From Stieleria sp. JC731 (GTDB taxonomy: Bacteria; Planctomycetota; Planctomycetia; Pirellulales; Pirellulaceae): a stretch of DNA of 64,000 bases. The position numbers were made by a program, and so were the translations under genes. This document shows positions 26,533 through 37,427 of this stretch, piece after piece; within the stretch, counting starts at the first letter, position 1, and the number at the start of each line of letters is the position of its first letter. The DNA lies in contig NZ_JAJKFQ010000029.1 of NCBI RefSeq assembly GCF_020966635.1, forward strand, positions 1 to 64,000, in the 5' to 3' direction. The notes beneath the pieces were generated by a model, which worked only from the letters and a program-made list of their open reading frames with translations, had not been told where the DNA came from and did no database searches.

Positions 26533-28332
26533 TTACTTTGATTCGACGTTGATTTGAAGGGAAATTTTTAGCGACTCACTTTCGTTAGCTAGCGAAAGTT
26601 CGGCCCCCTGAAAAAAGCCAACTGCCTCAAGCACCAGATCGATCACAGCTTCGGCTTCTTCGTGTGAATGGCCTTCCTCCAGCATATTCTGTGCAACCAG
26701 CTGAGCACGATTATCAGCCAACGTCTGCCGAAGGACATTCGCATGGACCTGCAATTCGACATTGTCAGCTTGATCTTGGGCATCGTCTTCGCGAATTGGT
26801 GCAAGCGTCAACTCGCGGGCGAAACCCGTGGTACTTGCCAGAACGAGTCGATCCCCTGAAAAGCCAAGGGTCGGTGAGAAGTTAAACACGATTTCGGCTT
26901 CGGTAGATTCTGCGTCGTCGGGCTCGGGGACGTATCGACTGATAACGAGCTGCGCACCATCGTCGAATTTTTCCATGTCCAGTTCCAACTGATTCAATCC
27001 GTTCTGGGCACCGACCACATTGAAAAAGCCCACCAAAGTCTGGAACGTCCGTCGGAAGTCTCGCGAAACAACCTCGGGGTCTTTCATCTTCATCATCAAT
27101 GCGAACGCCGGGATTTTGATTGTCGGCCGAGGTAACTGGTCCGAAAAATCCTGGCGTGCCGAAACGATCGCTACCTCTGGTTCGATCGCACCCAAGATGT
27201 CTTCGCCAAAGTCTCGACCGGCAAAGATCGTCGTCAACGTCGCGTCGGCCTTCGCAAACTCGTCATTGATGCGTTCATTGAACAAATCTCCCGAACGCAT
27301 CCACAGCTGAGCAAAATCCCGATAGGTGCGAATGGTTAGCAGCTCGTTTTCCACAACCGGCAATTCCGGACCAATGCCTTTCGCATCAGGACCAAAATAG
27401 TATTGCCGGTGTTCGGGTATCCAATCGGTGTCGAATGGGATTGCGGCATTCAGCGCAATCTTTGATTGGTCAATTTCCAAGCTTGCGGTCCCGTACGGAG
27501 TCTTTGCCAAGCTGCTTTGGATACCGCCAAACAATATTTCAGCTGGAGGATTGTCTTCGAAGCTCGTCAAAAACTTCGAGACATCAATCTGTTTTCGCAA
27601 TGCATCAAAGGATAAAAATCCCCAACCGTTTGCCTGCTCTGATTTATGCGACAGTGCCGCCTGGAACTCAGGTACATCCACAAGCGATTTTCCTGATCGA
27701 TCGATCATGTTGTCCAAGATGACTTTTCCAAGATCGCCGTTATTGGTTACCAAGATGGAATCGTCGTGCCTCGCAACACGAAGGTCATTGCGTCGATAGG
27801 CTTTGACACCGCGGTATTCGACCTCCTGCATTTTTCCCCCCTGGCCGACCATCGCAAGCTGCATTGCCTTTTCGAAAATGGTCTCCGCTGATTCGCCGTC
27901 CCGCGACCGCACGATTAATGCGATTCCCATGGTGGCTTCGTCGAAAGCGATCGCAATCCCGTTGTGACTGGCTTGCTCGATCGTCGTTCGCCACGGCATC
28001 CCGAAGAGACCTTCTAGAAAGGCAACTCCCATCTGCATTTTTTGAATGTCGTCGGTTTGCAACAGTTGGTCGTAGACCGGCAGTTGCTCAAGCCTGGCTC
28101 GCAAAGGGTGGTCGAGAACTGTTGCCATGATCGCGGGCGGATCAGCGATTTCACCGTAGACCACAATCGTTGGCGGCAGAACATTTGCCGCAACGGTTTT
28201 CGACTTGAGCGTTTCGCTGGCGTCAGTGGACGTAACCCGTTCGCCGGCGTGCGAGAAAACTGGGACCGCCAAAACAGCAAGCGGAACGAAACAGATCGCC
28301 AACCGCCGACACAGGGTGATCGAAAAAGCCAT
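26533..28332 (-). CDS. Large exported protein of unknown function
   Basis: A 599-residue protein with a clear signal peptide (hydrophobic core LAICFVPLAVLAVPVF, cleavage near residue 29). The mature part is a mixed alpha/beta protein with repeated short EGL, FEKAM and FRRTF segments. I recognise no domain, though similar planctomycete proteins of ~600 residues begin with the same V-V-Y-G-E-I-x-D-P-P pattern. The ATG at 28332 is preferred to the TTG at 28356 because it has CAAGG close upstream and starts right before the signal. It lies upstream of the DUF1800/DUF1501 pair on the same strand. Confidence 0.75.
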   Translation of the reverse strand: MAFSITLCRRLAICFVPLAVLAVPVFSHAGERVTSTDASETLKSKTVAANVLPPTIVVYGEIADPPAIMATVLDHPLRARLEQLPVYDQLLQTDDIQKMQMGVAFLEGLFGMPWRTTIEQASHNGIAIAFDEATMGIALIVRSRDGESAETIFEKAMQLAMVGQGGKMQEVEYRGVKAYRRNDLRVARHDDSILVTNNGDLGKVILDNMIDRSGKSLVDVPEFQAALSHKSEQANGWGFLSFDALRKQIDVSKFLTSFEDNPPAEILFGGIQSSLAKTPYGTASLEIDQSKIALNAAIPFDTDWIPEHRQYYFGPDAKGIGPELPVVENELLTIRTYRDFAQLWMRSGDLFNERINDEFAKADATLTTIFAGRDFGEDILGAIEPEVAIVSARQDFSDQLPRPTIKIPAFALMMKMKDPEVVSRDFRRTFQTLVGFFNVVGAQNGLNQLELDMEKFDDGAQLVISRYVPEPDDAESTEAEIVFNFSPTLGFSGDRLVLASTTGFARELTLAPIREDDAQDQADNVELQVHANVLRQTLADNRAQLVAQNMLEEGHSHEEAEAVIDLVLEAVGFFQGAELSLANESESLKISLQINVESK

Positions 28333-28440
28333 ACCTTGATCCCGTAGGAAACCCAATGGTTTAGAAAAGTCTTCCTACTGTTTTACCAAGGTCCCCACGG
28401 CGAAGTTTCAAATCTGCCGGGACAATCCTGGGAAATTCGA

Positions 28441-30216
28441 TCAGCTGCTGGAAATCACCAGGACCGCGGTGTCTGCATTCAAGTTCGGATCGTCGTCGGC
28501 ATCGATTTCTTTACCAGTCGCCGCCTCGTAGTAAAACTCGTTGATCAGACGCAGCTGTTTCTGCTTGCACAAATCATGGACATCCGCAATCGAAGGGAAC
28601 CGGCGATTGGGAGTGTTGTACCATTCGTGATTGAATTCTCCGGGCGCCTTCGGTGACCTTCCGCGGACGACATAGTCTTCACGCAGTTTGCGATATGCAA
28701 AGTTTGGAAAACTGACGATGACTCGTTTTCCTACCCGAAGCATCTCCTCGAATAGTTTTTCGACATTGGCAACCGCCTGCAATGTAGCGCTAAGTACGAC
28801 GACATCAAACTGGTCGTCGATGAATGCAGGCAAGCCTTCGTTTAAGTCGTAGTCAATGATGTTCAACCCGCGCCGCCCCGCATTCAAGATGCACTGCTGC
28901 GCAACCTCGACACCAACAAGCTTGTCGTGTCCACGCTGTTTCAGGGCTGCCAGAAGATGCCCATCACCACACCCCAAATCCAAAACGGAAGCCCCTGTGG
29001 GGATCTCATCGATGATCAACGATTCCACTTTCGAGATATTCGGTGGCACCCGATCAATGTCTCCTAAACGGGATTGAACCAGAGGGGCGTATTGGCGAAT
29101 GTCTTCGTTGATCAGAAACGAATCGTGTCCCCGAGGTGACGTGATCTCTGCATAGGTGACGGGTTTATCGAGTGCAGTCAAAGCGTTGACGATGTCGCGT
29201 GATTGACGCGGAGTGAACAACCAATCGCTGCTAAAACTGACAACCAAAAATTCACAATCCGCATCGCCGAACGTTTCCATCAATTGCAGTCGACTTGCAC
29301 CTAAGTCGAACAAATCCATGGCCATCGTGATCGTGACGTAGCTATTGGCATCAAACCGGGTCGTAAACTTCTGACCTTGATAGGCAAGGTACGATCCGAT
29401 GCTGAATCGTTGTTCGAATGTTGTCGCGACTTCGCGTGGATCATGGCGATCCGATTCAAACTTTTTCTCCATCACCTCGGTCGAAAGATAGGTGATGTGT
29501 CCTAGCATCCGAGCGATCGCCAACCCGGTGTCGGGTCGATAAGGATGATCGTAATACTGGCCGCCAAAGAAATTGGGATCGGTCTGAATCGCATTGCGGC
29601 CGATCACATCAAACCCCAGTGCTTGACTGGTCAGACGAGCACTTGAGGCGATGATCACGCAAAGATCAGTGCAGTCAGGGAAACGAGACACCCAGCTCAT
29701 CGCTTGGTGTCCTCCCAACGACCCTCCAACGATCGCTCGCAAACGTCGTATCCCAAGTGATTCGACCAAGCATTTCTGCACCGTGACCATGTCACCGATG
29801 GTGATCTGTGGAAAGTCAGCGCCAAATGGCTTTCCGGTTTCCGGATTGGTATCGCCTGGTCCGGTCGAACCGCGGCAACCGCCCAGGACGTTGGGACAGA
29901 TCACAAAAAAACGATTGGTATCGATCGCCTTACCTGGACCGATCAGATCATCCCACCAGCCAGGATCGTCTTGTTCATCATGCTGGGCGGCGTGAGAATC
30001 TCCTGAAAGCGCATGACAGACCAGGACGGCATTTGACGCGTCCGCGTTCAATTCACCCCAGGTTTCATACGCGCAGCGAACGCCTGCGAGCTGTCCGCCC
30101 AATTCCAAGTCGATCTCGCCTTCGAGTTCGAGATGGCGAACATAGCGGAGCGGTCCGACGACTCGATTGTCGTCGGTGCTCTCAAACGGACCGCTATCGA
30201 CAGCCTTTTCGGTCAC
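28441..30216 (-). CDS. metX: MetX-MetW fusion: homoserine O-acetyltransferase with C-terminal MetW
   Basis: A 591-residue two-domain protein. Residues 1 to ~380 are a homoserine O-acetyltransferase (alpha/beta hydrolase fold) with the nucleophile elbow GGSLGGHQ (Ser 166), and [12 protein letters not shown] and the late GHDSFLI catalytic His region. Residues ~388-591 are MetW, a methyltransferase-fold protein usually encoded separately next to met[12 protein letters not shown] is the SAM-binding motif I, and [13 protein letters not shown] and [10 protein letters not shown] are MetW-typical. The start is the GTG at 30216, overlapping the metY stop by 4 bp. With MetY it makes homocysteine by direct sulfhydrylation. 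The domain fusion is the unusual feature. Confidence 0.94.
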   Translation of the reverse strand: MTEKAVDSGPFESTDDNRVVGPLRYVRHLELEGEIDLELGGQLAGVRCAYETWGELNADASNAVLVCHALSGDSHAAQHDEQDDPGWWDDLIGPGKAIDTNRFFVICPNVLGGCRGSTGPGDTNPETGKPFGADFPQITIGDMVTVQKCLVESLGIRRLRAIVGGSLGGHQAMSWVSRFPDCTDLCVIIASSARLTSQALGFDVIGRNAIQTDPNFFGGQYYDHPYRPDTGLAIARMLGHITYLSTEVMEKKFESDRHDPREVATTFEQRFSIGSYLAYQGQKFTTRFDANSYVTITMAMDLFDLGASRLQLMETFGDADCEFLVVSFSSDWLFTPRQSRDIVNALTALDKPVTYAEITSPRGHDSFLINEDIRQYAPLVQSRLGDIDRVPPNISKVESLIIDEIPTGASVLDLGCGDGHLLAALKQRGHDKLVGVEVAQQCILNAGRRGLNIIDYDLNEGLPAFIDDQFDVVVLSATLQAVANVEKLFEEMLRVGKRVIVSFPNFAYRKLREDYVVRGRSPKAPGEFNHEWYNTPNRRFPSIADVHDLCKQKQLRLINEFYYEAATGKEIDADDDPNLNADTAVLVISSS

Positions 30217-31523
30217 GACGCTGTCGCAACAGCCAAGGCTTGCTTCAGGTCATCAATGATGTCATCCGCATCTTCGATTCCGACTGACATGCGAATGTAC
30301 TCGGGCACGACACCGGCTTGTCGCTGCTCGTCTGCGGACAGCTGCTGGTGAGTCGTGCTTGCGGGGTGGATGACCAATGTCTTGGCGTCACCAATGTTGG
30401 CAAGGTGCGAACAAAGTTTACAAGCGTTGATGAACTTCTTGCCAGCTTCCATTCCGCCCTTGATACCGAAACCAAGGATTGCGCCCTGTCCATCAGGCAA
30501 TGTCTTTTGGGCCCGATCGTAGTCTTTGTGTGACTTCAGACCTGGATAGTTAACCCATTCGACCGCATCGCTTGACTCCAAGAACTCAGCAACCTTCTTG
30601 GCATTCTCGCAGTGCCGTGGCATCCGCAGGTGCAACGTTTCCAATCCTTGCAAGAACAGAAACGCGGCGAACGGGCTCATCGCGGCACCGGTGTCACGCA
30701 ACCAGTGAGTGCGCATGTGGATGAGGTAAGCAATGTTCCCCATCGGTCGCAGGTGTTCTTCAAAAACCGCACCGTGGTACGAAGGCGAAGGCCCGCAGAA
30801 CTCCGGCCATTTTTCTGGGTTGTCTGCCCATTTAAAGTTTCCGCTGTCAACGATGGCGCCACCGATATGGACACCGTGACCGCCCAGGAATTTCGTCGTG
30901 CTGTAAATCACGATATCGATCCCATGTTCGATCGGCCGCAACAACATCGGAGTCATCACCGTATTGTCACAGAGGACCGGCAAAGGACCGTGTGGAGCCG
31001 AATGGGCCGCATCAGCGATCGCTTTGAAATCCGGAACGTCGTTTTTGGGGTTACCGATCGACTCCATGTAAACCAGTCGAGTGTTCTCGTCGACCAGTTC
31101 GTGAATTTTTTCTGGTTCGTTGGGATCAAAGAAGCGGACTTCGATTCCCAAGTTCTTCAACGTCTGCGTAAACAGGGTCCACGTTCCGCCATACAACGAC
31201 GTGCTACTGACAATGTTCTGCCCGCTGTGCGCGATCGTCAAAATGGCGGCCGAAATTGCAGCTTGCCCCGATGCAAAGCACAGGCCTGTGACGCCACCAT
31301 CAAGCGCCGCCAAACGTTTTTCCAGTACATCGACAGTCGGGTTCATCAGGCGGCTATAGATGTTGCCAAACTCCGCCAACCCAAACAACGCCGCCGCGTG
31401 ATCGGTATCGTTGAACACATAGCTGGTCGTTGCGTAAATCGGGACCGCACGACTGTTGGTTGTCGGATCAGGTTCCTGTCCGGCATGCAGTGTTAACGTT
31501 CCGCGTCGATGGTTGGCGCTCAT
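30213..31523 (-). CDS. metY: O-acetylhomoserine sulfhydrylase
   Basis: A 436-residue PLP-dependent enzyme of the Cys/Met metabolism family. It joins O-acetylhomoserine and sulfide to give homocysteine. The PLP Lys is residue 211 in [23 protein letters not shown] and TLYGG-type segments, [13 protein letters not shown] and the late GIKGGMEAG and [10 protein letters not shown] are family-typical. The length fits (about 430). It is the first gene of the metY-metXW operon, and its promoter must lie in 31524-32038. No clear ribosome binding site precedes the ATG. Methionine control is likely, but no riboswitch could be shown. Confidence 0.95.
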   Translation of the reverse strand: MSANHRRGTLTLHAGQEPDPTTNSRAVPIYATTSYVFNDTDHAAALFGLAEFGNIYSRLMNPTVDVLEKRLAALDGGVTGLCFASGQAAISAAILTIAHSGQNIVSSTSLYGGTWTLFTQTLKNLGIEVRFFDPNEPEKIHELVDENTRLVYMESIGNPKNDVPDFKAIADAAHSAPHGPLPVLCDNTVMTPMLLRPIEHGIDIVIYSTTKFLGGHGVHIGGAIVDSGNFKWADNPEKWPEFCGPSPSYHGAVFEEHLRPMGNIAYLIHMRTHWLRDTGAAMSPFAAFLFLQGLETLHLRMPRHCENAKKVAEFLESSDAVEWVNYPGLKSHKDYDRAQKTLPDGQGAILGFGIKGGMEAGKKFINACKLCSHLANIGDAKTLVIHPASTTHQQLSADEQRQAGVVPEYIRMSVGIEDADDIIDDLKQALAVATAS

Positions 31524-32038
31524 GTATTTACTTTCAGGAAGGAGAGGTGGCTTTTAAGTCTCTGGCCAGTCCTAGCGAAAACCGCGTCAACGGATCAGTT
31601 TTCCGAAGACGACGACCAAGTGGGAAACGTCGTGACATTTCGCACAGAACCGCCCTTGTGGGGCTTGAGTTTAAGACACCTCGTGATCGGCGACGAGTGG
31701 GGGCACGGATTCAGACTGCCGAGAAAGACTGATCCCCCAACGCCCGATGGCTCACCAGTATCTGGCACATTATTTCCAGGGATGAAGATTCCCCACTCAC
31801 GGACGGTTCCCTGGATGTCAGTTCAGGAAAACTTCATCCATTGAGACCAGCGCGCGATCGTCGGCTCCTACTTTCTGCGTTCACCCGAATGGTCCAAAAT
31901 GGATTCGGTCACATCGGAATCCCCATGATTCCGGCGCCTCATTCATCGCCAAAAGCTGCCCAACAGTTTTAGCGGCGTCGTACGAATTCGGCTGCAAATC
32001 ATCACGCACACTGTCACTTGTCCAGAAGGTAATTGAAC
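31524..32038. other. Divergent promoter region between metY and the AIM24 gene
   Basis: A 515-bp non-coding stretch between divergently transcribed genes. No reading frame looks real. On the plus strand near 31542-31595 there are partial matches to SAM-I riboswitch core words (AGAGGTGG, CTGGCC) but they are on the wrong strand for metY and the rest of the core is missing. AAGGT at 32026-32030 precedes the GTG start of the next gene by 8 nt. Confidence 0.45.
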
Positions 32039-33097
32039 GTGGAATTTAACTGTCCCATGTGTGGAAAGCACTACAAGGCCAACGACGACATGGCTGGCAA
32101 AATGGTCAATTGCCGAACCTGCGGACACGCCTTTCCCGTTCCAAACGCGACTCCCGTTTCGGCAGCCGACCCGTTTGATGACGCGGGGTTTTCTTCTGGT
32201 AACAACTCAACAGCCGATCATGACGATCAATTCTCCGCTGGCGTTGTTCAAATCAGCTCAGCACCGGTGACAATGCGAGGTGGGCAGTCATCCGACGGTG
32301 TGTATCGCACCAGCGACGAAATCGACTACGAGATCTTTGGACACGAAACCCAGTACGTCGAGATCACATTGGATCCGGGTGAACAGACGATCGCCGAAGC
32401 AGGCGCGTTGATGTACATGACCGATGGGATCAAGATGGCTACCGTCTTTGGTGATCCCTCGCGGCAAGACACCAGCTTGTTCGGAAAAGTGCTCTCCGCT
32501 GGCAAACGTGTCCTCACCGGTGAAGCACTTTTCATGACCACGTTTACAAACGAGTCCTCAAGCCAAGCCCAAGTCGCCTTCGGTGCACCATACCCTGGCC
32601 GCTGTATCCCATTGCACCTGGATCAACTCGGCGGGGAAATCATCTGCCAAAAAGACGCATTCCTTTGTGGTGCTCGGGGCATCACTGTCGACATCGCTTT
32701 TCAAAAGAAGATCGGCGCCGGACTCTTTGGCGGTGAAGGCTTCATCATGCAGCGTTTGCGCGGCGACGGTATCGGCATCATCCATGCGGGCGGAACGATG
32801 ATGTATCGCGAGCTGGAGGCCGGCGAAACCATTCGGCTCGATACCGGGTGCTTGGTCGCGATGGGGCCAACGGTCAACTACGACGTCGAGTTCGTCGGTG
32901 GATTGAAAAACGCATTCTTCGGAGGCGAAGGGTTATTCCTGGCAACCGTTCGTGGCCCAGGTCCCGTCTGGCTACAGTCCCTACCGTTCTCCAGATTCGC
33001 CGGAAGGATCGCTGCCGCCATCCCCAGTGGTGGCAACACCCGCAAAGGCGAAGGCTCTTTGCTGGGCGACTTTGGCGAGATGTTCATGGGCGATTGA
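32039..33097 (+). CDS. AIM24/TIGR00266 family protein with N-terminal zinc ribbon
   Basis: A 352-residue soluble protein. A short zinc ribbon (CPMC at residues 5-8 and CRTC at 25-28) of the MJ0042 type is followed by a disordered linker to about residue 95. An AIM24/TIGR00266 domain begins at IFGHETQYVEITLDPGEQTIAEAGALMYM, and carries Gly-rich beta repeats such as FGGEGF and FGGEGL to the end. The family forms trimeric beta-helix-like particles; its cellular role in bacteria is not established. The start is the GTG at 32039, 8 nt after AAGGT; the TTG at 32033 is too close to it. Confidence 0.9.
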   Translation: MEFNCPMCGKHYKANDDMAGKMVNCRTCGHAFPVPNATPVSAADPFDDAGFSSGNNSTADHDDQFSAGVVQISSAPVTMRGGQSSDGVYRTSDEIDYEIFGHETQYVEITLDPGEQTIAEAGALMYMTDGIKMATVFGDPSRQDTSLFGKVLSAGKRVLTGEALFMTTFTNESSSQAQVAFGAPYPGRCIPLHLDQLGGEIICQKDAFLCGARGITVDIAFQKKIGAGLFGGEGFIMQRLRGDGIGIIHAGGTMMYRELEAGETIRLDTGCLVAMGPTVNYDVEFVGGLKNAFFGGEGLFLATVRGPGPVWLQSLPFSRFAGRIAAAIPSGGNTRKGEGSLLGDFGEMFMGD

Positions 33098-33184
33098 ATA
33101 CAGTGCTGATTGAATACAGTGCCGTCAGATCACTCTGCTGACAGATTTCATTGGCCGCCAACTCGGCAATCGTTCATGCTTGGT

Positions 33185-33208
33185 CCCGCTACCGCATTCG
33201 GTAGCGGG
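33185..33208 (+). terminator. Hairpin terminator after the AIM24 gene
   Basis: A perfect 10-bp GC-rich stem (CCCGCTACCG at 33185-33194 with CGGTAGCGGG at 33199-33208) around a CATT loop, followed by TTT. It lies 88 bp after the stop. Just upstream, GATTGAATACAGTGC is repeated twice in direct orientation near 33091-33122. The remaining stretch to 33574 has no recognised gene. Confidence 0.75.
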
Positions 33209-33574
33209 TTTCGCTAAATCAGCTCAGAGATACTGTTGATCGCTTCACCGATCGACAGCCAACATCGTGACGGTTTTCCCTCGTCGCGACATCGTTTCGT
33301 TTTTTCCGAATCACTAGGTTAGGCATCAGTATTTCGCTTCCGCATGGCCACAAACCCTAATGATTTTAGGCTCCATGTGTCAGAAATGCTCTCTTTGTTC
33401 TAAGTGATCCGCCCGCTGCCTCTGACGAAGCCGTTAGGTGTGCGGAAGGGGACTTCCCCTAATCCAGCCACTTCCAAATTGCGAAACCAATCGCGCGTTT
33501 AGTGGCGTTCTATCGTTCTCTGTAATCGCAGACGGCGCACGCCCGAGTAGTCGAAAGTGTGCGCCCATAAAGTC

Positions 33575-35926
33575 ATGAGTACGGGGAAACGAGTTGTGGA
33601 AGGACTTGACGAGATCATCAAAGAGTTTTTGGTCGAAAGCTATGAAAGCCTCGACCAACTAGATAGCGATCTACTGGCTCTGGAAGACGAACCAGACAAT
33701 CGTGATCGCTTGGCGAGTATCTTTCGCACGATCCATACGATCAAAGGAACGTCAGGCTTCCTTGCCCTACCGAAATTGGAACGCGTCGCACACGTCGGTG
33801 AAAACCTTCTGGTACCGCTGCGCGATGGTGCGTTTCAGCTTAACAATCACATCGCTGATGGCTTGTTGGGAATGGTTGACGCGATTCGCGCGATCCTTGC
33901 CAACCTCGAAGACGCCGGAATCGAAGGCGATGCCGAGTACAGCGAACTGATCGAACAGCTGCAAACGCTTTTGCAAACCAAAGGCGATATTGCTGGCGAT
34001 GCGGACTTGCCAGCTGACGTGGCTGCAGACGATGCTTCCGCCGATGCTTCAGATGCAACCGACGCCGAAGCCACCGCATCTGCTGAAGAATCTCAAGCTG
34101 ACGAAACCCCAAAAGCAGAAGCTGCCACGCCTCCGCCAGCTGCTGAGCAACCAGCCCCTACGGCAAAACCGGCTGCAGCACCGGCAGCCAAATCTCAACC
34201 GGCCGAAAAGCCCGCCGCTAGCGCACAAACTAAGTCAGGTGACGGAGAGAAATCCAAGTCCGTTGCTGATTCCACGGTCCGCATCGATGTCGACTTGCTG
34301 GACAAGTTGATGAACTTGGTTGGCGAGCTTGTGCTGGCACGCAACCAAATCCTTCGAATCTGTGAAAAGTCGAAAGATGCGAACATCCTAGCCGCTTCAC
34401 AGCGACTGAACCTCATCACGACAGAACTGCAAGAAGGCGTGATGAAAACGCGGATGCAGCCAATCCGCAATGCGTGGAGCAAACTGCCGCGCGTTGTGCG
34501 TGACTTGGCGACCGCGTGTAAGAAGAAAGTTGCCGTGGAGATGGAAGGTGCCGACACGGAACTTGACAAAACCATCCTCGAAGCGATCAAAGACCCGCTC
34601 ACCCACATCGTCCGAAACTCCGTCGACCACGGTATCGAATCACCGGACGTTCGCGTCGAAAACGGCAAGCCCGCCGAAGGCATCCTGCTGTTGCGAGCGT
34701 TCCACGAAGGCGGCCAGGTCATCATCGAAATTTGTGACGACGGTGGCGGTATCCGCGCCGATCGCGTTCGTGACAAAGCGATCGAGAAAGGCTTGATCAC
34801 TCCCGAACAAGCCGAAATGATGGGCGAACGAGAGCTGATCAACTTGATCTTGCTGCCCGGGTTCTCGACCGCCGCAACGGTGACCAACGTCTCCGGTCGC
34901 GGTGTCGGAATGGACGTGGTGAAAACGAATATCGAACGGATTGGCGGGACGCTGGAAATTAAGAGCACCGCCGGAAAAGGGACAACGCTGCGCATCAAAA
35001 TTCCATTGACGCTTGCGATCGTTCCCGCATTGATCACCGAAACGGCAGGTGAAGCCTATGCGATCCCGCAGGTCAGCTTACTAGAACTGGTACGCTTGGA
35101 CTGTGACCTCGATAAGTGTGAGATCGAGTTCATCCACGACGTGCCCGTTTACCGTCTACGCGGAAACCTGTTGCCGCTGGTCTTTCTAGACGAACTGCTA
35201 GGGCTTCGCCCACACCGGACTCGCAACGACTATACCGATAGTGTCAACATCATCGTGCTTCAAGCCGAAGATAGGCACTTCGGATTAGTCGTCGATGCGG
35301 TGATCGACAGTCAAGAAATCGTCGTTAAACCCTTAGGCGGTCACCTAGAAGATATCGCTTGCTATGCCGGTGCTACCATCATGGGGGACGGAATGGTAGC
35401 ACTGATCCTTGATGTCCTGGGTGTTGCCCAGCGCAGCAAGGTTCTGTCCGAACATCGTGACCGAGTTCCCCGCAATACCGAACTTTCGCACTTGGACGGC
35501 AATTCGGAAACCGAATTGATGCTGCTGGTCGAATCGGAAAGCGGGAACCGTTCAGCGATTCGGCTTTCGACGGTCGCACGTCTGGAAAAATTCCAAGCGA
35601 GCAAGATTGAGCAATCAGGCAACGACCAGGTCATTCAGTATCGTGGTGAAATCATGCCGTTGGTCCAGATGGGCAATGGCTATGGCGGCGGCGTGATGGG
35701 CGATGAAAGCGGCTTGATCAATGCGGTCGTTTACTCGGCAGGTGAAAGCCATGTTGGCGTCGTCGTGCAAAACATCGTCGACATCGTCAACGTTCCGGTT
35801 TCGATGTTGAATGATCCCGCGAAAGGCCAGTGCATCATTCGAGATCGAGTCACCGAGATCGCCGACCTCGATCAGATGGTCGCCCATGTCGCCCCTCAAG
35901 GATTTAACAGCGCCGTATTCGCGTAG
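33575..35926 (+). CDS. cheA: Chemotaxis histidine kinase CheA with two CheW-like domains
   Basis: A 783-residue CheA. The P1 HPt domain carries the phosphorylated His 54 in FRTIHTIKGTSGF. A long Ala/Pro/Lys-rich linker (about 150-235) replaces a recognisable P2. Dimerisation P3 starts at VDLLDKLMNLVGELVLARNQI. The HATPase P4 has NSVDHGIE, DDGGGI and GRGVGMDVV boxes. A CheW-like P5 domain is followed by a second CheW-like domain at the C-terminus (about 645-770), which is less usual. The start at 33575 was chosen over GTG 33557 by family alignment; no strong ribosome binding site is seen. It heads the chemosensory locus that also holds two receptors, an HDOD protein and cheB. Confidence 0.95.
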   Translation: MSTGKRVVEGLDEIIKEFLVESYESLDQLDSDLLALEDEPDNRDRLASIFRTIHTIKGTSGFLALPKLERVAHVGENLLVPLRDGAFQLNNHIADGLLGMVDAIRAILANLEDAGIEGDAEYSELIEQLQTLLQTKGDIAGDADLPADVAADDASADASDATDAEATASAEESQADETPKAEAATPPPAAEQPAPTAKPAAAPAAKSQPAEKPAASAQTKSGDGEKSKSVADSTVRIDVDLLDKLMNLVGELVLARNQILRICEKSKDANILAASQRLNLITTELQEGVMKTRMQPIRNAWSKLPRVVRDLATACKKKVAVEMEGADTELDKTILEAIKDPLTHIVRNSVDHGIESPDVRVENGKPAEGILLLRAFHEGGQVIIEICDDGGGIRADRVRDKAIEKGLITPEQAEMMGERELINLILLPGFSTAATVTNVSGRGVGMDVVKTNIERIGGTLEIKSTAGKGTTLRIKIPLTLAIVPALITETAGEAYAIPQVSLLELVRLDCDLDKCEIEFIHDVPVYRLRGNLLPLVFLDELLGLRPHRTRNDYTDSVNIIVLQAEDRHFGLVVDAVIDSQEIVVKPLGGHLEDIACYAGATIMGDGMVALILDVLGVAQRSKVLSEHRDRVPRNTELSHLDGNSETELMLLVESESGNRSAIRLSTVARLEKFQASKIEQSGNDQVIQYRGEIMPLVQMGNGYGGGVMGDESGLINAVVYSAGESHVGVVVQNIVDIVNVPVSMLNDPAKGQCIIRDRVTEIADLDQMVAHVAPQGFNSAVFA

Positions 35927-35978
35927 TTATCAAATGGATCGCAAGTTTGCTTTTTGATTTTCGTTCCGAGTTCAGTCG

Positions 35979-37331
35979 ATGAACCTTTTTAGTCACCTTT
36001 CCCAACGAAACCGAGTGCTCCTCAACGGAGTTCTGCTACCCGCATTGCTTGCGATCGGTCTTGCTTGGTTGTACTACGTCGATTCCAAACAGAAGGCAAT
36101 CGACAGCTGCGTTCAAACGGGACTTGCCTTGTGCGACTCGGCCGACGCGACTCGTGACCACCTGCGGCAACAGTGGAAAGATGAACTGTTCACCACCGAG
36201 ATGCTGAAAGATCTTCACAGTCAAGGTGAACAGGAGAAGCTGCTATCAACGATTCCGATCATCGCAGCATTCAATTCGATGGAACATGTCGCCGAAACGC
36301 GTGACTTCGAATTCTACGTCCCCTCCTTTAATGCCCGAAATCCGGATCACGAGCCGAATGACTTTCAACAAGCGGCTCTTACAGAATTAAAAGAAACCGG
36401 GGCCTCACAAGTCGTCAAAATCAATCCGGCTGACAATACAGCACACCTCTTTCGTCCCGTTCACTTGGATCAAAGCTGTTTGATCTGCCATGGTGATCCC
36501 GCAAACTCCGAACAGCTTTGGGGAAATACGAACGGAAACGATATCCTGGGCTACCCGATGGAAAACATGTCCGCAGGCGACATGTACGGTGCTTTTGAAA
36601 TCGTCCAGTCGATGCAGCCTGCCGAAAAAGCAGCCGCATCGGCTTTGGCCAAAGCATCGATCGCTGTCGTCTTGATGCTAGTGATCAGCTCTGCATTCTC
36701 ACTGTTCACGCTAAAAACGATTCGTCAGGACCAAGCGAAGAAGGCAGCCGAAATCGGCGCCGTCGTCGGAGACGAAGTCGCTAACGATACCGCTCGAATC
36801 GCATCCTCCATCGACGAATTCTCAGCAAACGTGCGCAATATCGCCGAATATGCGACGCACGCATCAGCCAATGCCAAGCAAGTCGTCTCGCTTGTCGAAT
36901 CGACCCACTCGCAAAGCCTCGCTTTAGACGCCAGCACACGCGAAATTGGCAGTGTTATCCAATTGATCGAATCGATCGCCGAACAAACCAACCTCCTTGC
37001 GTTGAATGCCACAATCGAAGCAGCTCGCGCGGGTGAAGTCGGTAAAGGTTTTGCAGTTGTCGCGGGTGAAGTCAAAGGCCTCGCGCAACAAACCGCCGAT
37101 GCGACCGGTGCGATCACCGAACGGATCGATTCGGTCCAATGCACCGCAACCAAACTGGTCGAAGACATCAAGAATGTTTTGGAATCGATTAACAGCATCG
37201 ACTCCAACCAAGACGCGATCACCGGTGCCGTCACACAACAGCAAGGTGCCACCGACGAGATTACTCAAAGCGTCTACAGCCTTCTCAACTCAAGCCGCAC
37301 ACTAGCAGACAAACTAAAAATGAACACATAA
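35979..37331 (+). CDS. Methyl-accepting protein with DUF3365-like haem-binding sensor
   Basis: A 450-residue chemoreceptor. After a first membrane helix (about residues 13-33) an extracytoplasmic domain of the DUF3365/Tll0287-like type carries a c-type haem motif CLICH (Cys 167, Cys 170, His 171) within [11 protein letters not shown] second helix lies near 229-250. There is no HAMP domain. The cytoplasmic part is short, with the signalling hairpin [33 protein letters not shown]. The sensor probably detects redox state or a gas; this is inference from the motif and known haem receptors. It follows cheA by 52 bp. Confidence 0.92.
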   Translation: MNLFSHLSQRNRVLLNGVLLPALLAIGLAWLYYVDSKQKAIDSCVQTGLALCDSADATRDHLRQQWKDELFTTEMLKDLHSQGEQEKLLSTIPIIAAFNSMEHVAETRDFEFYVPSFNARNPDHEPNDFQQAALTELKETGASQVVKINPADNTAHLFRPVHLDQSCLICHGDPANSEQLWGNTNGNDILGYPMENMSAGDMYGAFEIVQSMQPAEKAAASALAKASIAVVLMLVISSAFSLFTLKTIRQDQAKKAAEIGAVVGDEVANDTARIASSIDEFSANVRNIAEYATHASANAKQVVSLVESTHSQSLALDASTREIGSVIQLIESIAEQTNLLALNATIEAARAGEVGKGFAVVAGEVKGLAQQTADATGAITERIDSVQCTATKLVEDIKNVLESINSIDSNQDAITGAVTQQQGATDEITQSVYSLLNSSRTLADKLKMNT

Positions 37332-37427
37332 GGACAAGCTGTCTCTATCCTCGATTCTTTCATTGTTACGACAGCATTCCGATTGTGTTAATTGCGAGTC
37401 ACTCCCCAATTTCGTTTATGAATAAAC

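Noticed and set aside
31540-31600. Words resembling a SAM-I riboswitch core (AGAGGTGG, CTGGCC) upstream of metY
   Set aside because: They lie on the plus strand, opposite to metY, and the GCAACC and the 3' core segments are missing. Probably chance.
34195-35037. 280-codon minus-strand frame inside cheA
   Set aside because: Antisense shadow, Ser/Arg-rich composition typical of reversed coding sequence.
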